45,337 nucleotides of DNA from Iodobacter sp. (GTDB lineage Bacteria; Pseudomonadota; Gammaproteobacteria; Burkholderiales; Chitinibacteraceae): positions 1 through 45,337 of the forward strand of contig NZ_JANXSO010000094.1 of NCBI RefSeq assembly GCF_025352645.1, given 5' to 3'. Below, piece after piece: positions 8,609-17,899 of the stretch. Every line of letters begins with the position of its first letter. The first letter of the stretch is position 1. The translations under genes and the position numbers were made by a program. The notes beneath the pieces were generated by a model. That model worked only from the letters and a program-made list of their open reading frames with translations, had not been told where the DNA came from and ran no database searches.

Positions 8609-11600
8609 TTACACCGCCAAACGATGACGAATTTCGCGTAAGGCTGCGGACATCATGGCTAAATCTGGCGCTAATGTTTTCATTTCTTCAAACATACGGC
8701 GGCAGTGGGCGATGGCTGTTTCTTGGCTGCTTAACCATGATTCAACCCTTACTGCAGGCGTAGCACCTGGGCTTAGCTCCAAAGCTGCGCTGGTCAGAGC
8801 AATGTGGGCACGCTGCAGATCATCACGGCAGGCTAAGCGGGCCAGTGTTTGCCAGTGGTTGGCGCGTGGCAATTGCTCGATCAAGCCGTGCAACCAATCT
8901 AGCTCTAGCGCATCACCAAGGGCAAAGTGCACCGTTGCCACCGCGTCTACTTCTGCGGATTTTTTCTTAGTGAGCAGCGCGATATTCAGCAGCTGCGTTG
9001 CACCATCAAGGCAGGCACTTTGTCTGGCAAGGGCCGCAGGTACGCCTGCCTCTAGCCAGCTTTGGGTGATCTCTGCCTGTTTGGCTGAACCGGCATACCA
9101 TTCTGGCAATTGCGGCAGCAGAGCTGGGATTTTGCCTTTTAGATCGCGGATCAGCTCTGCATAATCTGGCAGGGTGTCTTGGTTTTGCACCAGCCAACGT
9201 GTTGCGTGCTCTAACTGACGACGCTCACGCAGCAACATGGAATATTGCATAGTGGCCGGAATCGCGTTATCTAACGATTCAATAGCAACAAAACGGGCTT
9301 CGCTATCGAGCAGCTCGGTCGCATCGTACCAAGCACGCACAATCGTGGCTGGGGACAGCTCGGTTTCCTCAGAAAGACGGAACACAAAGCTGATGCCCAT
9401 GCGGTTGATGGTGCGGTTGGTCAGCTCATTGGCCACAATTTCACGGCGCAGTGGATGCTCACCTAGGCGATCACCAAAACGATCAACCAGCGGTTTAGGG
9501 AAGTAAGCCACCAGTAGGCCATCCCAATCAGTGCTATCCGGTAAATCGCTTGCCAGCAAATCTTGGAATAGCGCCATTTTGGCGTAAGCCAGCAATACAG
9601 CCAGCTCTGGGCGCTCTAAGCCCTTGCCCTCTTGCTGACGTGCAGCGATTTGTGTGTCGGTTGGCAAGAATTCAATGCGGCGAGATAGGCGACCGCTTTT
9701 TTCCAGTGCTTGCATAAAGCGCTGATGCACCGGCAACAGCGAAGCAGTCTGCTGATATTCAAGGCTGATGGCTTCGGTTTGCAGATAGTTATCACGCAGT
9801 ACCAAATGGCCCACTTCGTCGGTCATAGAAGCCAGCAGATCATTACGCTGCTTCATGGTGAGATCGCCACCGGCCATAATCCGCCCCAGCAAAATCTTGA
9901 TATTGACTTCGTGGTCAGAGCAATCCACACCGGCAGAATTATCAATTGCATCCGTATGCACACGGCCACCGTGCGCTGCGTACTCAATGCGGCCCAACTG
10001 GGTAAAGCCCAAGTTGCCGCCTTCGGCGATCACTTTGCAGCGGAATTCCTTACCGTCGATACGCACGGCATCGGTGCCACGGTCATTCGCTTCGGCCGGA
10101 GTCTGAGTCGATGCCTTGCCGTATGTACCAATCCCACCGTTGTAGAACAGATCAACCGGCGCTTTCAGCATGGCGCGAATCAGCTCGCTTGGCTCCAGCT
10201 CATCAGCCTCTACATCAAGGATGGCTTTAACTTCTGCCGATAGCGGAATAGTCTTGGCATTGCGTGGCCAGATGCCGCCGCCCGCAGAGATCAACTCGGC
10301 GTTGTAATCGGCCCATGAGGAGCGGGGCAGATCAAACAAACGTGCGCGCTCTTTAAACGACACGGCAGGATCTGGGTTTGGATCAAGGAAAATATGGCGG
10401 TGATCAAACGCGCCTAGCAACTTAGTGTGCTCGCTACGTAGCAAGCCGTTACCAAACACGTCCCCAGACATATCCCCGACGCCAATCACGGTAAATTCAT
10501 CGGTACGGGTATTGATGCCCAGCTCACGGAATTGACGCTCTACCGAAACCCATGCGCCCTTGGCGGTAATACCCATTTTTTTGTGGTCGTAGCCTACCGA
10601 GCCGCCCGAAGCAAAAGCATCGTCTAGCCAGAAACCATAATCGCGGGAAATGCCGTTGGCGATATCAGAGAAAGTGGCCGTGCCTTTATCGGCGGCCACC
10701 ACCAGATAAGGATCATCCTCATCTAAACGATGGACTTGCAACGGGTGCACCACTTGCCCAGCCACCAAGTTATCGGTTAAATCCAGCAAACCACGGATAA
10801 AGTTTTTGTAGCATTCAATGCCACGCGCCATCAGCGTTTCGCGATCGCTCGGTGGGTTTTTCACCACAAAGCCACCTTTAGAGCCTACCGGCACAATCAC
10901 AGTGTTTTTCACCATCTGTGCTTTGACCAGGCCTAAGACTTCAGTACGGAAGTCTTCACGGCGATCAGACCAGCGCAAACCTCCGCGAGCCACCTTGCCG
11001 CCGCGCAAATGCACGCCTTCCATTTCTGGCGAGTAAACAAAGATTTCAAATAGCGGCACAGGCTGCGGCATATTTGGAATACGAGCTGATTCAATCTTGA
11101 ATGAGGTGTACGACTTAAGCTTGCCTTCGCTATCTTGCTGGAAGAAGTTAGTCCGTACCGTGGCCAAAATTGCGGCCAGCAAGCTGGATAAGATTTTTTC
11201 TTCGTCCACGCTGGATTGATTAGCGCAAGCTTGGCGAATTTCTTCAGCCAGAATCTCGGCCACACCGGCAGAATTAGTGACTGGATCATGCGTCATCACA
11301 AACAGAGCGGCTAGCTGTCCGCTGAGCTTGCCGTGGCGCAGTAGGCAATCTGCAATAATTTCAATGCCGTACTTCAGATTAACCTGACGCATATAGCATG
11401 AGTAAGCGCGTAGAATCAGTACTTCACGCCATGCTAGGCCTGCACCTAAGATCAAGCGGTTAAAGCTATCGTTTTCGCAAGCGCCTTCAAAAATAGCGGT
11501 AAACGCGGCGATCAAGCGTTCACGATCGATGCTGTTTTCTAGCGAAGTGCCTACAGGTAGGCGCAAGCCAATATCGATAATCCAAGCGTGTTCGGTTTGA

Positions 11601-13360
11601 TCGAAAGTCAGCGCGTATGGGCGCTCATCCAACACGCGCACGCCAAGATTTTCGAGTAACGGCAGGCAATCGGATAGCTCAATAGGCTTGCCACGGTAGA
11701 GTTTCAAGCGCCACAGGGTAGGATCAACCACGCTACCTGGTGAAAGGGTAATGGCGATCTTGTCATTCTTTAAGCTGGCTTCTAGCGCTTCGATATCGTA
11801 AACCGCCACGCGGCCAGTGAAATCTGCGCAGTAAGCGGGGGAGAAGGCTCGCTGATAACGCTGATACAGCGCCGCACCGGTTTCTTCGCCACGCACATGG
11901 CTTAGCTGATTGCGTAAATCATCTTGCCAGCGTTGCGCGGCGCGGGCGATTTCGTCTTCAATCTCTTTGACGTCATAAACAATACGCTCGCCAACGGGCA
12001 GGTGAATCAGGAAGTGGATCCGTGCCAGTGGGCTGTCAGCCAGCAATACATTGAATTCAGCCTCATAACCACCAAGGCGCTCCATCAAGATTTTTTCTAC
12101 TTTTACGCGCACTTCAGTGGTGTAGTTATCGCGCGGCACAAACAGCATCACCGATACATAGCGGCGGTATAGATCTTCGCGGAAGAAAGTACGTACGCGG
12201 CTGCGCTCGTGCAGGCTAACTACGCCCTGAGCAATACGTGCCAAGTCATCAATGCCGATTTCCAGTAGCTCATCGCGCGGATAGGTATCGATAACATTCA
12301 GTAGCGCTTTACCACGATAGCCGCCTACATCCGCATCGCTAGCCAGTAAGACGGCATTAATTTTTTTACGTACCAGTGGGATGTTGCGTGGTGGCGTGGT
12401 GTAAGCGCTGGCAGTATATAAACCAAGGATACGTAACTCACCGATGACTTTGCCTGTGGCATCTACTTCGCGCAGGCTCACCATGTCTAAATACACAGGG
12501 CGGTGAATCAGAGAGCGGGTATCGGCCTTGGTCATTAAAATAAGCTGATCGGCAGCATAAGCGCGTTGGCGCAGATCCACCGGCAGGGAGGCCCAAGTGT
12601 GCGATAGGCCAGAGTCGCCTGCATCACGCAGCAGGCCGTGGCCAGAGCCGCCAACAAAATGCAAGTCACCATTTTCTGCAAAGCGGTAATCACGCACGCC
12701 AAGGAAAATAAAGTGACCCGCCAGCATCCATTCTAAAAAGGCGCTGGTTTCACGCACCAGCACAATATCCAGCGGAGGCGGACGATGGCGCAAGCCTTCT
12801 AGTGCGGCCGTGACGCGATCAGCCATGGCAGGCCAATCAGTTACGCACGCATCCAGCATATCAAGGGCGTTGTTTAGATCATTCTCTAACTGGGTAATGG
12901 CATCACTAGCGGTGATGCGGTCTATTTCAATATGCATCCATGATTCGGCTGCGCCAGCTTCATCCATCTCTTGCCAATCGCCGTTTTCCTGACGTGCGAC
13001 TTGCAATACTGGGTGCACCACCTGATGCACGCCATAGCCACGGCGCGCCACCGACATGCCGATGGTGTCAACTAAGAAAGGGCGATCAGGCTGGACGATT
13101 TCGATCACGGTATGGCTACTTTGCCAGCCGTGATCAGGTACGCTTGGATTATAAATACGCAATTTGCGTGTATTGGCCACGCGGTTGCGCGCCATGCGCC
13201 AATGCGCAAGTACCGCGCCAAACCAATCTTCCGGCGTTTTTTCTATTAAATCGTCTTCAGAAATGTGGGCGAAGTAAGCAGAGAGAAAATCTTGGGTGAT
13301 CGGCTGGTCACTCGCCGCAGCAAGTTCACCTAGTGCTTTGAGTGTGGACAAAACGGTCAT
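8609..13360 (-). CDS. gdhB: NAD-specific glutamate dehydrogenase, large (about 180 kDa) type
   Basis: Oxidative deamination of glutamate to 2-oxoglutarate and ammonia with NAD+, in the cytoplasm. The 1583 residues fit the large bacterial GDH family (1500-1650). The N-terminal half holds the regulatory ACT-like regions. The catalytic core lies around residues 790-1250 with the signature GGLRWSDRREDFRTEVLGL, then KNTVIVPVGSKGGFV and further on VGDMSGDVFGNG. The start ATG 13358-13360 is preceded by GGAG. It is a single gene with a strong terminator. The symbol follows Pseudomonas usage. Confidence 0.96.
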   Translation of the reverse strand: MTVLSTLKALGELAAASDQPITQDFLSAYFAHISEDDLIEKTPEDWFGAVLAHWRMARNRVANTRKLRIYNPSVPDHGWQSSHTVIEIVQPDRPFLVDTIGMSVARRGYGVHQVVHPVLQVARQENGDWQEMDEAGAAESWMHIEIDRITASDAITQLENDLNNALDMLDACVTDWPAMADRVTAALEGLRHRPPPLDIVLVRETSAFLEWMLAGHFIFLGVRDYRFAENGDLHFVGGSGHGLLRDAGDSGLSHTWASLPVDLRQRAYAADQLILMTKADTRSLIHRPVYLDMVSLREVDATGKVIGELRILGLYTASAYTTPPRNIPLVRKKINAVLLASDADVGGYRGKALLNVIDTYPRDELLEIGIDDLARIAQGVVSLHERSRVRTFFREDLYRRYVSVMLFVPRDNYTTEVRVKVEKILMERLGGYEAEFNVLLADSPLARIHFLIHLPVGERIVYDVKEIEDEIARAAQRWQDDLRNQLSHVRGEETGAALYQRYQRAFSPAYCADFTGRVAVYDIEALEASLKNDKIAITLSPGSVVDPTLWRLKLYRGKPIELSDCLPLLENLGVRVLDERPYALTFDQTEHAWIIDIGLRLPVGTSLENSIDRERLIAAFTAIFEGACENDSFNRLILGAGLAWREVLILRAYSCYMRQVNLKYGIEIIADCLLRHGKLSGQLAALFVMTHDPVTNSAGVAEILAEEIRQACANQSSVDEEKILSSLLAAILATVRTNFFQQDSEGKLKSYTSFKIESARIPNMPQPVPLFEIFVYSPEMEGVHLRGGKVARGGLRWSDRREDFRTEVLGLVKAQMVKNTVIVPVGSKGGFVVKNPPSDRETLMARGIECYKNFIRGLLDLTDNLVAGQVVHPLQVHRLDEDDPYLVVAADKGTATFSDIANGISRDYGFWLDDAFASGGSVGYDHKKMGITAKGAWVSVERQFRELGINTRTDEFTVIGVGDMSGDVFGNGLLRSEHTKLLGAFDHRHIFLDPNPDPAVSFKERARLFDLPRSSWADYNAELISAGGGIWPRNAKTIPLSAEVKAILDVEADELEPSELIRAMLKAPVDLFYNGGIGTYGKASTQTPAEANDRGTDAVRIDGKEFRCKVIAEGGNLGFTQLGRIEYAAHGGRVHTDAIDNSAGVDCSDHEVNIKILLGRIMAGGDLTMKQRNDLLASMTDEVGHLVLRDNYLQTEAISLEYQQTASLLPVHQRFMQALEKSGRLSRRIEFLPTDTQIAARQQEGKGLERPELAVLLAYAKMALFQDLLASDLPDSTDWDGLLVAYFPKPLVDRFGDRLGEHPLRREIVANELTNRTINRMGISFVFRLSEETELSPATIVRAWYDATELLDSEARFVAIESLDNAIPATMQYSMLLRERRQLEHATRWLVQNQDTLPDYAELIRDLKGKIPALLPQLPEWYAGSAKQAEITQSWLEAGVPAALARQSACLDGATQLLNIALLTKKKSAEVDAVATVHFALGDALELDWLHGLIEQLPRANHWQTLARLACRDDLQRAHIALTSAALELSPGATPAVRVESWLSSQETAIAHCRRMFEEMKTLAPDLAMMSAALREIRHRLAV

Positions 13361-13742
13361 AACAGAAGCTCCGGTTCAGTGTGCCCTGACTCTATACCCA
13401 CCTTTCAGGCATTGCCAGCTTTGGCGCATCATGATTTTCACTAATAGCAGGATTACAATAGTAAGAATATTGCAGCCAAGTTGTTGTTGTTAATGAATAA
13501 GCCTGACAGCATGTTATTTTTAACAATAGGGTAAATTGTAAACTTCAAGAATATTTAATTTATGAAACGTTCGGAAAAGCCATTCATTTCACGTAAGTAA
13601 AAACACCTATAGCCATATATTTACTGGCTTCTGCTTAAAAAAACGCGCTTTTATTTGCTTACTTTAAATAATGCCTTATGGTGTTTTTAAAACGATTGTT
13701 TCAATGAAATTAAATAAATAGGATTGTTTTTGTGATTAAAAT
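13361..13742. other. AT-rich divergent intergenic region
   Basis: 382 bases separate the divergent dehydrogenase and WYL-regulator genes. It is AT-rich and presumably holds both promoters. I see no strong inverted repeat, terminator or small gene. Confidence 0.5.
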
Positions 13743-14498
13743 ATGCGCAACAAAAAGCGTATTTATTTCTTCATGTTTACACCCCAGTTACAAGGAAAAG
13801 ACTTGTCTAGAGCAGAGCGTTTACTCACCTTAATGCAAAAATTGCGTTTGTATCATTACCCAGTCAGCGGCGCTATTTTGGCGGGTGAGCTAGGCATTAG
13901 CCTGCGTACGCTCTACCGCGACATTGCCAGCTTACAATCGCAAGGTGCGCAAATTGAGGGCGAAGCTGGCTTAGGATTTGTCTTAAGGCCAGGATTTACT
14001 TTGCCACCGCTGATGTTTAGCGTTGAAGAGATTGAAGCCTTGGCCCTAGGGGCTAAATGGGTGGCCAGCCGCACCGATGCCCGCTTAGGCACAGCGGCTA
14101 GCCACGCTTTAAGTAAGATTGCGGCAGTATTGCCCACAGAGCTGCGCTTAGAATTAGATACGGCGGCCTTACTGATCGGCCCTAGCCAACAGCCCAATGA
14201 CTCTGACGAAATACTCGGCTTAATCAGAGAAGCCATCCGCCATGAATGTAAGCTAGAGCTGCATTATTTAGATGCGCAAGGCAAACAATCCACTCGCATC
14301 ATCTGGCCCTGCGCCTTGGCTTTTTTTGATTACGCAAGAGTAGTGATTGCATGGTGCGAGGCACGCCAAGCTTTTCGCCACTTTAGGGTGGATAGAATTA
14401 AATCACTGCTATCACAAGAGCAGCGTTACCCCAAGCGCCGTCAAGCCTTACTAAAAGCTTGGCGAGTGGCAGAGGGGATTACCGAGCAAAGGCATTGA
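13743..14498 (+). CDS. HTH/WYL-domain transcriptional regulator (YafY-like)
   Basis: 251 residues, or 241 if translation begins at the second ATG (13773); neither start has a clear ribosome-binding site. A DeoR-type helix-turn-helix occupies about residues 18-75 (SRAERLLTLMQKLR and ISLRTLYRDIASLQSQGA). The C-terminal ligand-sensing WYL domain is about 140-235. Such regulators are often found next to VOC proteins, as here, and often regulate them. A set of ACTGACA motifs lies between this gene and the VOC gene. Confidence 0.9.
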   Translation: MRNKKRIYFFMFTPQLQGKDLSRAERLLTLMQKLRLYHYPVSGAILAGELGISLRTLYRDIASLQSQGAQIEGEAGLGFVLRPGFTLPPLMFSVEEIEALALGAKWVASRTDARLGTAASHALSKIAAVLPTELRLELDTAALLIGPSQQPNDSDEILGLIREAIRHECKLELHYLDAQGKQSTRIIWPCALAFFDYARVVIAWCEARQAFRHFRVDRIKSLLSQEQRYPKRRQALLKAWRVAEGITEQRH

Positions 14499-14565
14499 TC
14501 TTGTTGCTTAGCAACTGAAGTAACGCAGTAGCCTCTGGCTAGATTTAGCTTGTGCTTAGTAATAT

Positions 14566-14638
14566 CTGTCAGTGAGATTAAAAAGCGTATAGCCCACAAA
14601 GTTTGGATGGTGTGTTAACTACTGACAAAAACTGACAC
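14566..14638 (+). promoter_or_regulatory. ACTGACA repeat cluster, candidate operator
   Basis: CTGTCAGT at 14566-14573, then ACTGACA at 14621-14627 and 14631-14637. The last two are direct repeats one helical turn apart, and the first is inverted. They lie just upstream of the VOC/EVE/GyrI-like genes, a natural place for the WYL regulator to bind. Confidence 0.35.
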
Positions 14639-14685
14639 AAGCCCCCGCTAAACTTCAGGCATCACTAAAGCGACGGAGTTCCACC

Positions 14686-15051
14686 ATGTTTAATCCTGAT
14701 TTTGTACTGCTGTATGTAGATAGCCCAACGGCCAGCGCCATGTTTTACCAGAGCATACTAGGCCATGAGCCGATTGAGCTTTCTGCTACCTTTGCACTCT
14801 TTAAGTTGGAATCTGGCCTTAAGCTTGGCCTGTGGTCAAAACACACCGTGGAGCCAGCAGCGGGCACAACCGGGGGCGGGGTGGAGCTGGCGTTTTTGCT
14901 GCAAGGGCGGGAAGCCGTGCAAGCTCAGTACGAAATTTGGCGTAAGCAGGGCCTAGCCATCGCCCAAGAACCTACCGCTATGGATTTTGGCTACACCTTT
15001 GTGGCGCTCGATCCAGACGCGCATCGCTTGCGTGTGTACTCCCTAGAATGA
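14686..15051 (+). CDS. VOC-family (glyoxalase/bleomycin-resistance fold) protein
   Basis: 121 residues with the beta-alpha-beta-beta-beta pattern of VOC proteins: FVLLYVDSPTASAMFYQSIL at the start and MDFGYTFVALDPDAHRLRVY at the end. Substrate and metal use are unknown; some relatives bind and sequester antibiotics. It overlaps the next gene by 4 bases (ATGA), so the two are cotranslated. Confidence 0.85.
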   Translation: MFNPDFVLLYVDSPTASAMFYQSILGHEPIELSATFALFKLESGLKLGLWSKHTVEPAAGTTGGGVELAFLLQGREAVQAQYEIWRKQGLAIAQEPTAMDFGYTFVALDPDAHRLRVYSLE

Positions 15052-15518
15052 AATACTGGATTGCCGTGATTTGTAGTGTGCACGTTGCACGTGGCGTGGC
15101 GGGTAGCTATATGCAAGTTTGTCATGGCAAATGCGGCCCTTTAAAACGCATCCAGCCCGGTGATTGGGTGGCGTATTACTCACCCAGCACGCAAATGGGC
15201 GGCAAAGATAAACTGCAATCTTTTACCGCCATCGGCATAGCAAGGGCAGGGGATCCTTATCCTTTTGATATGGGTGGCGGTTTTATTCCCTATCGCCGCG
15301 ATGTGGATTGGCTGTCCGCACAGCCCGCCGCTATCCTGCCATTACTTGAACAATTAGATTTTTCTCGGGGTATTCGCAACTGGGGCGCACCATTTAGATT
15401 CGGCTTATTGGCTGTTAGCCCGCATGATATGCAAACCATTGCAAAAGCGATGGCGGCCGATCGTTCAAATAGCCCCGCCTTACACCCCATCCAAGCCACA
15501 CAAAGCTCACTTTTTTAA
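15048..15518 (+). CDS. EVE-domain protein
   Basis: 156 residues. The pattern MKYWIAVICSVHV, then GDWVAYYSPSTQMGG, KLQSFTAIGI and FRFGLLAVSPHDM is that of EVE domains, which have the PUA-like fold and bind modified bases or RNA. It is a complete single-domain protein coupled to the VOC gene by a 4-base overlap. Its ligand is not known. Confidence 0.8.
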   Translation: MKYWIAVICSVHVARGVAGSYMQVCHGKCGPLKRIQPGDWVAYYSPSTQMGGKDKLQSFTAIGIARAGDPYPFDMGGGFIPYRRDVDWLSAQPAAILPLLEQLDFSRGIRNWGAPFRFGLLAVSPHDMQTIAKAMAADRSNSPALHPIQATQSSLF

Positions 15519-15527
15519 AGGCTCTAT

Positions 15528-15986
15528 ATGCAAGCAAAACATGTTGAAGGTTTTTTAGTTTCGGGTTTAAGCACAAGAACCAAAAATAGCGATGAATTCA
15601 ACCCCTCTACGGCGCAAATTCCGAAGCTATGGGGGCGTTTTTTCTCTGAAGGATTAGTGGATAAAATCCCAGAGCGCATCGCCAATTCACCTATTTATGG
15701 AGTGTATTCGGGATATGAATCCGATGCTAACGGCCAATATGATCTAACCGCTGGCGTTGCCGCATCTAGCCCAAGTGGCGATTTTAGCCACGTAGCCATT
15801 CAAGCGGGGCCGTACTTGGTTTTTGAAACGCGTGGCGCCATGCCTGCAGCGGTGATCCAAGCTTGGGGCAATGTTTGGGCCTATTTTGAGCAAAACCCAC
15901 AAATTAAACGCAGCTTTATCAGTGATTACGAAGCCTATCTTGGGCCCAATGAAGTGCATATTTACATCGGCGTAGCGGCAGAATAA
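15528..15986 (+). CDS. GyrI-like / effector-binding-domain protein
   Basis: 152 residues, resembling the small-molecule-binding domain of GyrI and AraC-type regulators without any DNA-binding part: LVSGLSTRTKN, then IPKLWGRFF, YGVYSGYESDANGQYDL and IQAWGNVWAYF. It starts 9 bases after the EVE gene and closes the VOC-EVE-GyrI set, which may deal with a toxic small molecule under the WYL regulator (inference). Confidence 0.8.
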   Translation: MQAKHVEGFLVSGLSTRTKNSDEFNPSTAQIPKLWGRFFSEGLVDKIPERIANSPIYGVYSGYESDANGQYDLTAGVAASSPSGDFSHVAIQAGPYLVFETRGAMPAAVIQAWGNVWAYFEQNPQIKRSFISDYEAYLGPNEVHIYIGVAAE

Positions 15987-16066
15987 ATATCGATTCCTGT
16001 AAAGTTGGCATGGGCTGCACCATATTGCAGCCCTCTACAAACCAGCTTTATCAAACAGGAAAACAT

Positions 16067-16630
16067 ATGCGTAAAACATTGATTAAGTTAATTACTTCTT
16101 TGTGTTCAGTGGTTTTTATCGTGGCTTGCGCGCAAATACCAAGCACTGATTCCACCGCCCAAACGCAGCAAGCCCAAGACTTATTAAGCTTAATCGCTCA
16201 ACGTTTGGCCGTTGCGCCTTTAGTGGCTCAAAGTAAATGGAATTCGGGTGCTGCAATTAATGACCCAGCCCGTGAGCAATCCATCTTGGTGGATGTGCAA
16301 AAACGAGCCATCGCCATTGAGCTTGATCCTCAATTCGCCGCCGCATTTTTCCAAACTCAATTTGATGCGGGCAAATTAATACAAAGCCAGCTTCATCAAC
16401 AATGGCGTTTACAAAAACAAACGCCCTTTATCCCCGCCCCCGATTTAGCCAAAGATGTACGTCCCGTCTTAGATGGCCTAACCCTGCAATTACTCATAAA
16501 GATAAAAACAGTACAAGCAGATTTATGCAAGCCAGAAACCAAGCGGGCATTAAACACTGCAACAGGGCCACTCGCGCAATTAAATCCAGAAGTAAGCGCA
16601 ATAGCGCTCAGCACATTGCAATGCCCCTGA
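16067..16630 (+). CDS. exported chorismate mutase, AroQ-gamma type, predicted lipoprotein
   Basis: 187 residues from ATG 16067, chosen because AGGA precedes it and a signal peptide with lipobox (VVFIVAC) follows; a longer frame to 16010 is less likely. The mature part has the all-helical AroQ pattern with expected active-site residues in LIAQRLAVAPLVAQSKW and INDPAREQSILVDVQ. It would convert chorismate to prephenate outside the cytoplasm. The C-terminal part (about 115-187) with two Cys matches the extra domain of secreted gamma-class enzymes. Lipid anchoring is predicted only from the lipobox. Confidence 0.82.
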   Translation: MRKTLIKLITSLCSVVFIVACAQIPSTDSTAQTQQAQDLLSLIAQRLAVAPLVAQSKWNSGAAINDPAREQSILVDVQKRAIAIELDPQFAAAFFQTQFDAGKLIQSQLHQQWRLQKQTPFIPAPDLAKDVRPVLDGLTLQLLIKIKTVQADLCKPETKRALNTATGPLAQLNPEVSAIALSTLQCP

Positions 16631-16639
16631 GTCATGGCC

Positions 16640-16662
16640 GCCCCATCTTATTTAAGTGGGGC
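16640..16662. terminator. hairpin between convergent genes
   Basis: GCCCCA and TGGGGC pair around a short AT-rich centre between the convergent chorismate mutase and Stv-like genes. No long T-tract follows, so termination is plausible but not sure. Confidence 0.45.
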
Positions 16663-16772
16663 AGATAAAGATTTTCATGGGTCAAGCTGGCTCAGCAAAA
16701 TCAGTTAGCAGAACTTGGCCAGAGCCCCTGTGTCGAGGTGGTCAGTTAGCTTTTCCTTAGCCTCAAATAGGC

Positions 16773-17408
16773 TTAGAAACGGTGATCGGGCGTGCCGCAG
16801 TTGCTGATGCTACCCCATGAAACCCATGCTGGCCCACGGCAAAATGAGCAATAAATTTCGTTGTAGTGGTAGCCCGCGTTAATCAGCTGAAAAATCAAGC
16901 GGCTAAGTGTCATATCGCGGCAGCCCCATCTATTTCTTACAGTAATTACATCAACGTCTACCGTTGGATCTTCAACCAAGGTTTCTAAATTGTCATATGA
17001 AAGGCCGCGCTGGCCGTCGTAGCAGCAATCAATGATTTTATCCAGCGTTGCAATGCCGGTTACGCCGTTGCAGTGATAGCCTTCAAACTTAGTCAGGTTG
17101 TAATCGTGGCACTGCGCTCCTGCATTGATTATTTCTACTACCCCCACTGGACGGTTTGCGCCACGGCCGCAGTTATAAAACGTAGTAGTAAGGGTGCTGC
17201 CATGCGGCGCAAAAAAAGAAATTCCGGTGCCAGCAGGCACGGTAAATGTTCTACTCAAAGTGCTTCCAAATAATAGCTGCTCACCGTGCGCCGTAATCAT
17301 GGCGGCATTGTGATGCCTGTTGCCATTGTTATTGGAGAAAACATAAAGCTGATCATTTAAAGCTCTTTTTCCTGCGGGCATGGTGCGCTCCGGTGAGGCT
17401 AAGGCCAT
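16773..17408 (-). CDS. putative adhesin Stv-domain-like protein
   Basis: 211 residues, no signal peptide. The central part (NNGNRHHNAAMITAHGEQLL, then FTVPAGTGISFFAPHGSTL) resembles the putative adhesin Stv domain seen in bacterial effectors and adhesins: an early HG, then VPAGT, then FFAPHG. The second half is rich in Cys (about ten), with NRWGCRDMTLSRLIFQLINA and CGTPDHRF near the end. It begins 2 bases after the stop of the upstream gene, so both are one transcript. Its function is unknown; a secreted effector or adhesin is possible. Confidence 0.5.
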   Translation of the reverse strand: MALASPERTMPAGKRALNDQLYVFSNNNGNRHHNAAMITAHGEQLLFGSTLSRTFTVPAGTGISFFAPHGSTLTTTFYNCGRGANRPVGVVEIINAGAQCHDYNLTKFEGYHCNGVTGIATLDKIIDCCYDGQRGLSYDNLETLVEDPTVDVDVITVRNRWGCRDMTLSRLIFQLINAGYHYNEIYCSFCRGPAWVSWGSISNCGTPDHRF

Positions 17409-17410
17409 TG

Positions 17411-17899
17411 TTATGGATTGTTGATCACAATGTGGCTGAGCCCAATTTTTAGAGGTGTATTACAGCGGCTCCAAAATGTAGGCGGGGCGTAATTGGCGTG
17501 TGCAACAGGAAAATCAGAAACCAACTGGCGCGACATCATAAAGGTATTGCCAAACTGCACACGCATTGTCCATGCGCCTGCACCGACATGGCCAATGAGG
17601 GCGCCTGCATCTGGTTCATGCCCATGAATTTGCCATTGTATTCCATTTGCATCTGCCCATCGAAATTTGAAGCCATATTGTGATCTTGGCTCAAACTCAA
17701 AAATATTTTGTTGCCCTGCAGGAATCGCCGCAAGAATATTGGCACAGGTGCCACCACCATCGATAACGCCAGGAGTTAAGGGGTTTACATGTGCTTGTAC
17801 CAGTAGCTCAAAATCATATTGAGTTTGTGCGGTGGTTTTAACCGCTCCAGTGGGAATCCATTGGTCAGTGCCAAACAGATCTGCTAAGCCTTCAGGCAT
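17411..17899 (-). CDS. polymorphic-toxin-type-30-like protein (tentative)
   Basis: 162 residues, no signal peptide or membrane segment. The block FKFRWADANGIQWQIHGHEP, then HVGAGAWTMRVQFGNTFM resembles what I remember of bacterial toxin 30 domains (WTD.NG..W.VH.HEPD, then GW..R...G..YM), including the HGHEPD motif that could be catalytic. No secretion tag or trafficking domain is attached and no obvious immunity gene follows. It is the first gene of a two-gene unit with the Stv-like protein. The assignment rests on motif memory only. Confidence 0.4.
   Translation of the reverse strand: MPEGLADLFGTDQWIPTGAVKTTAQTQYDFELLVQAHVNPLTPGVIDGGGTCANILAAIPAGQQNIFEFEPRSQYGFKFRWADANGIQWQIHGHEPDAGALIGHVGAGAWTMRVQFGNTFMMSRQLVSDFPVAHANYAPPTFWSRCNTPLKIGLSHIVINNP

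Noticed and set aside
10818-11036. Plus-strand frames opposite the glutamate dehydrogenase gene
   Set aside because: All plus-strand frames between 8655 and 13299 are shadows of one clear 1583-residue coding sequence.
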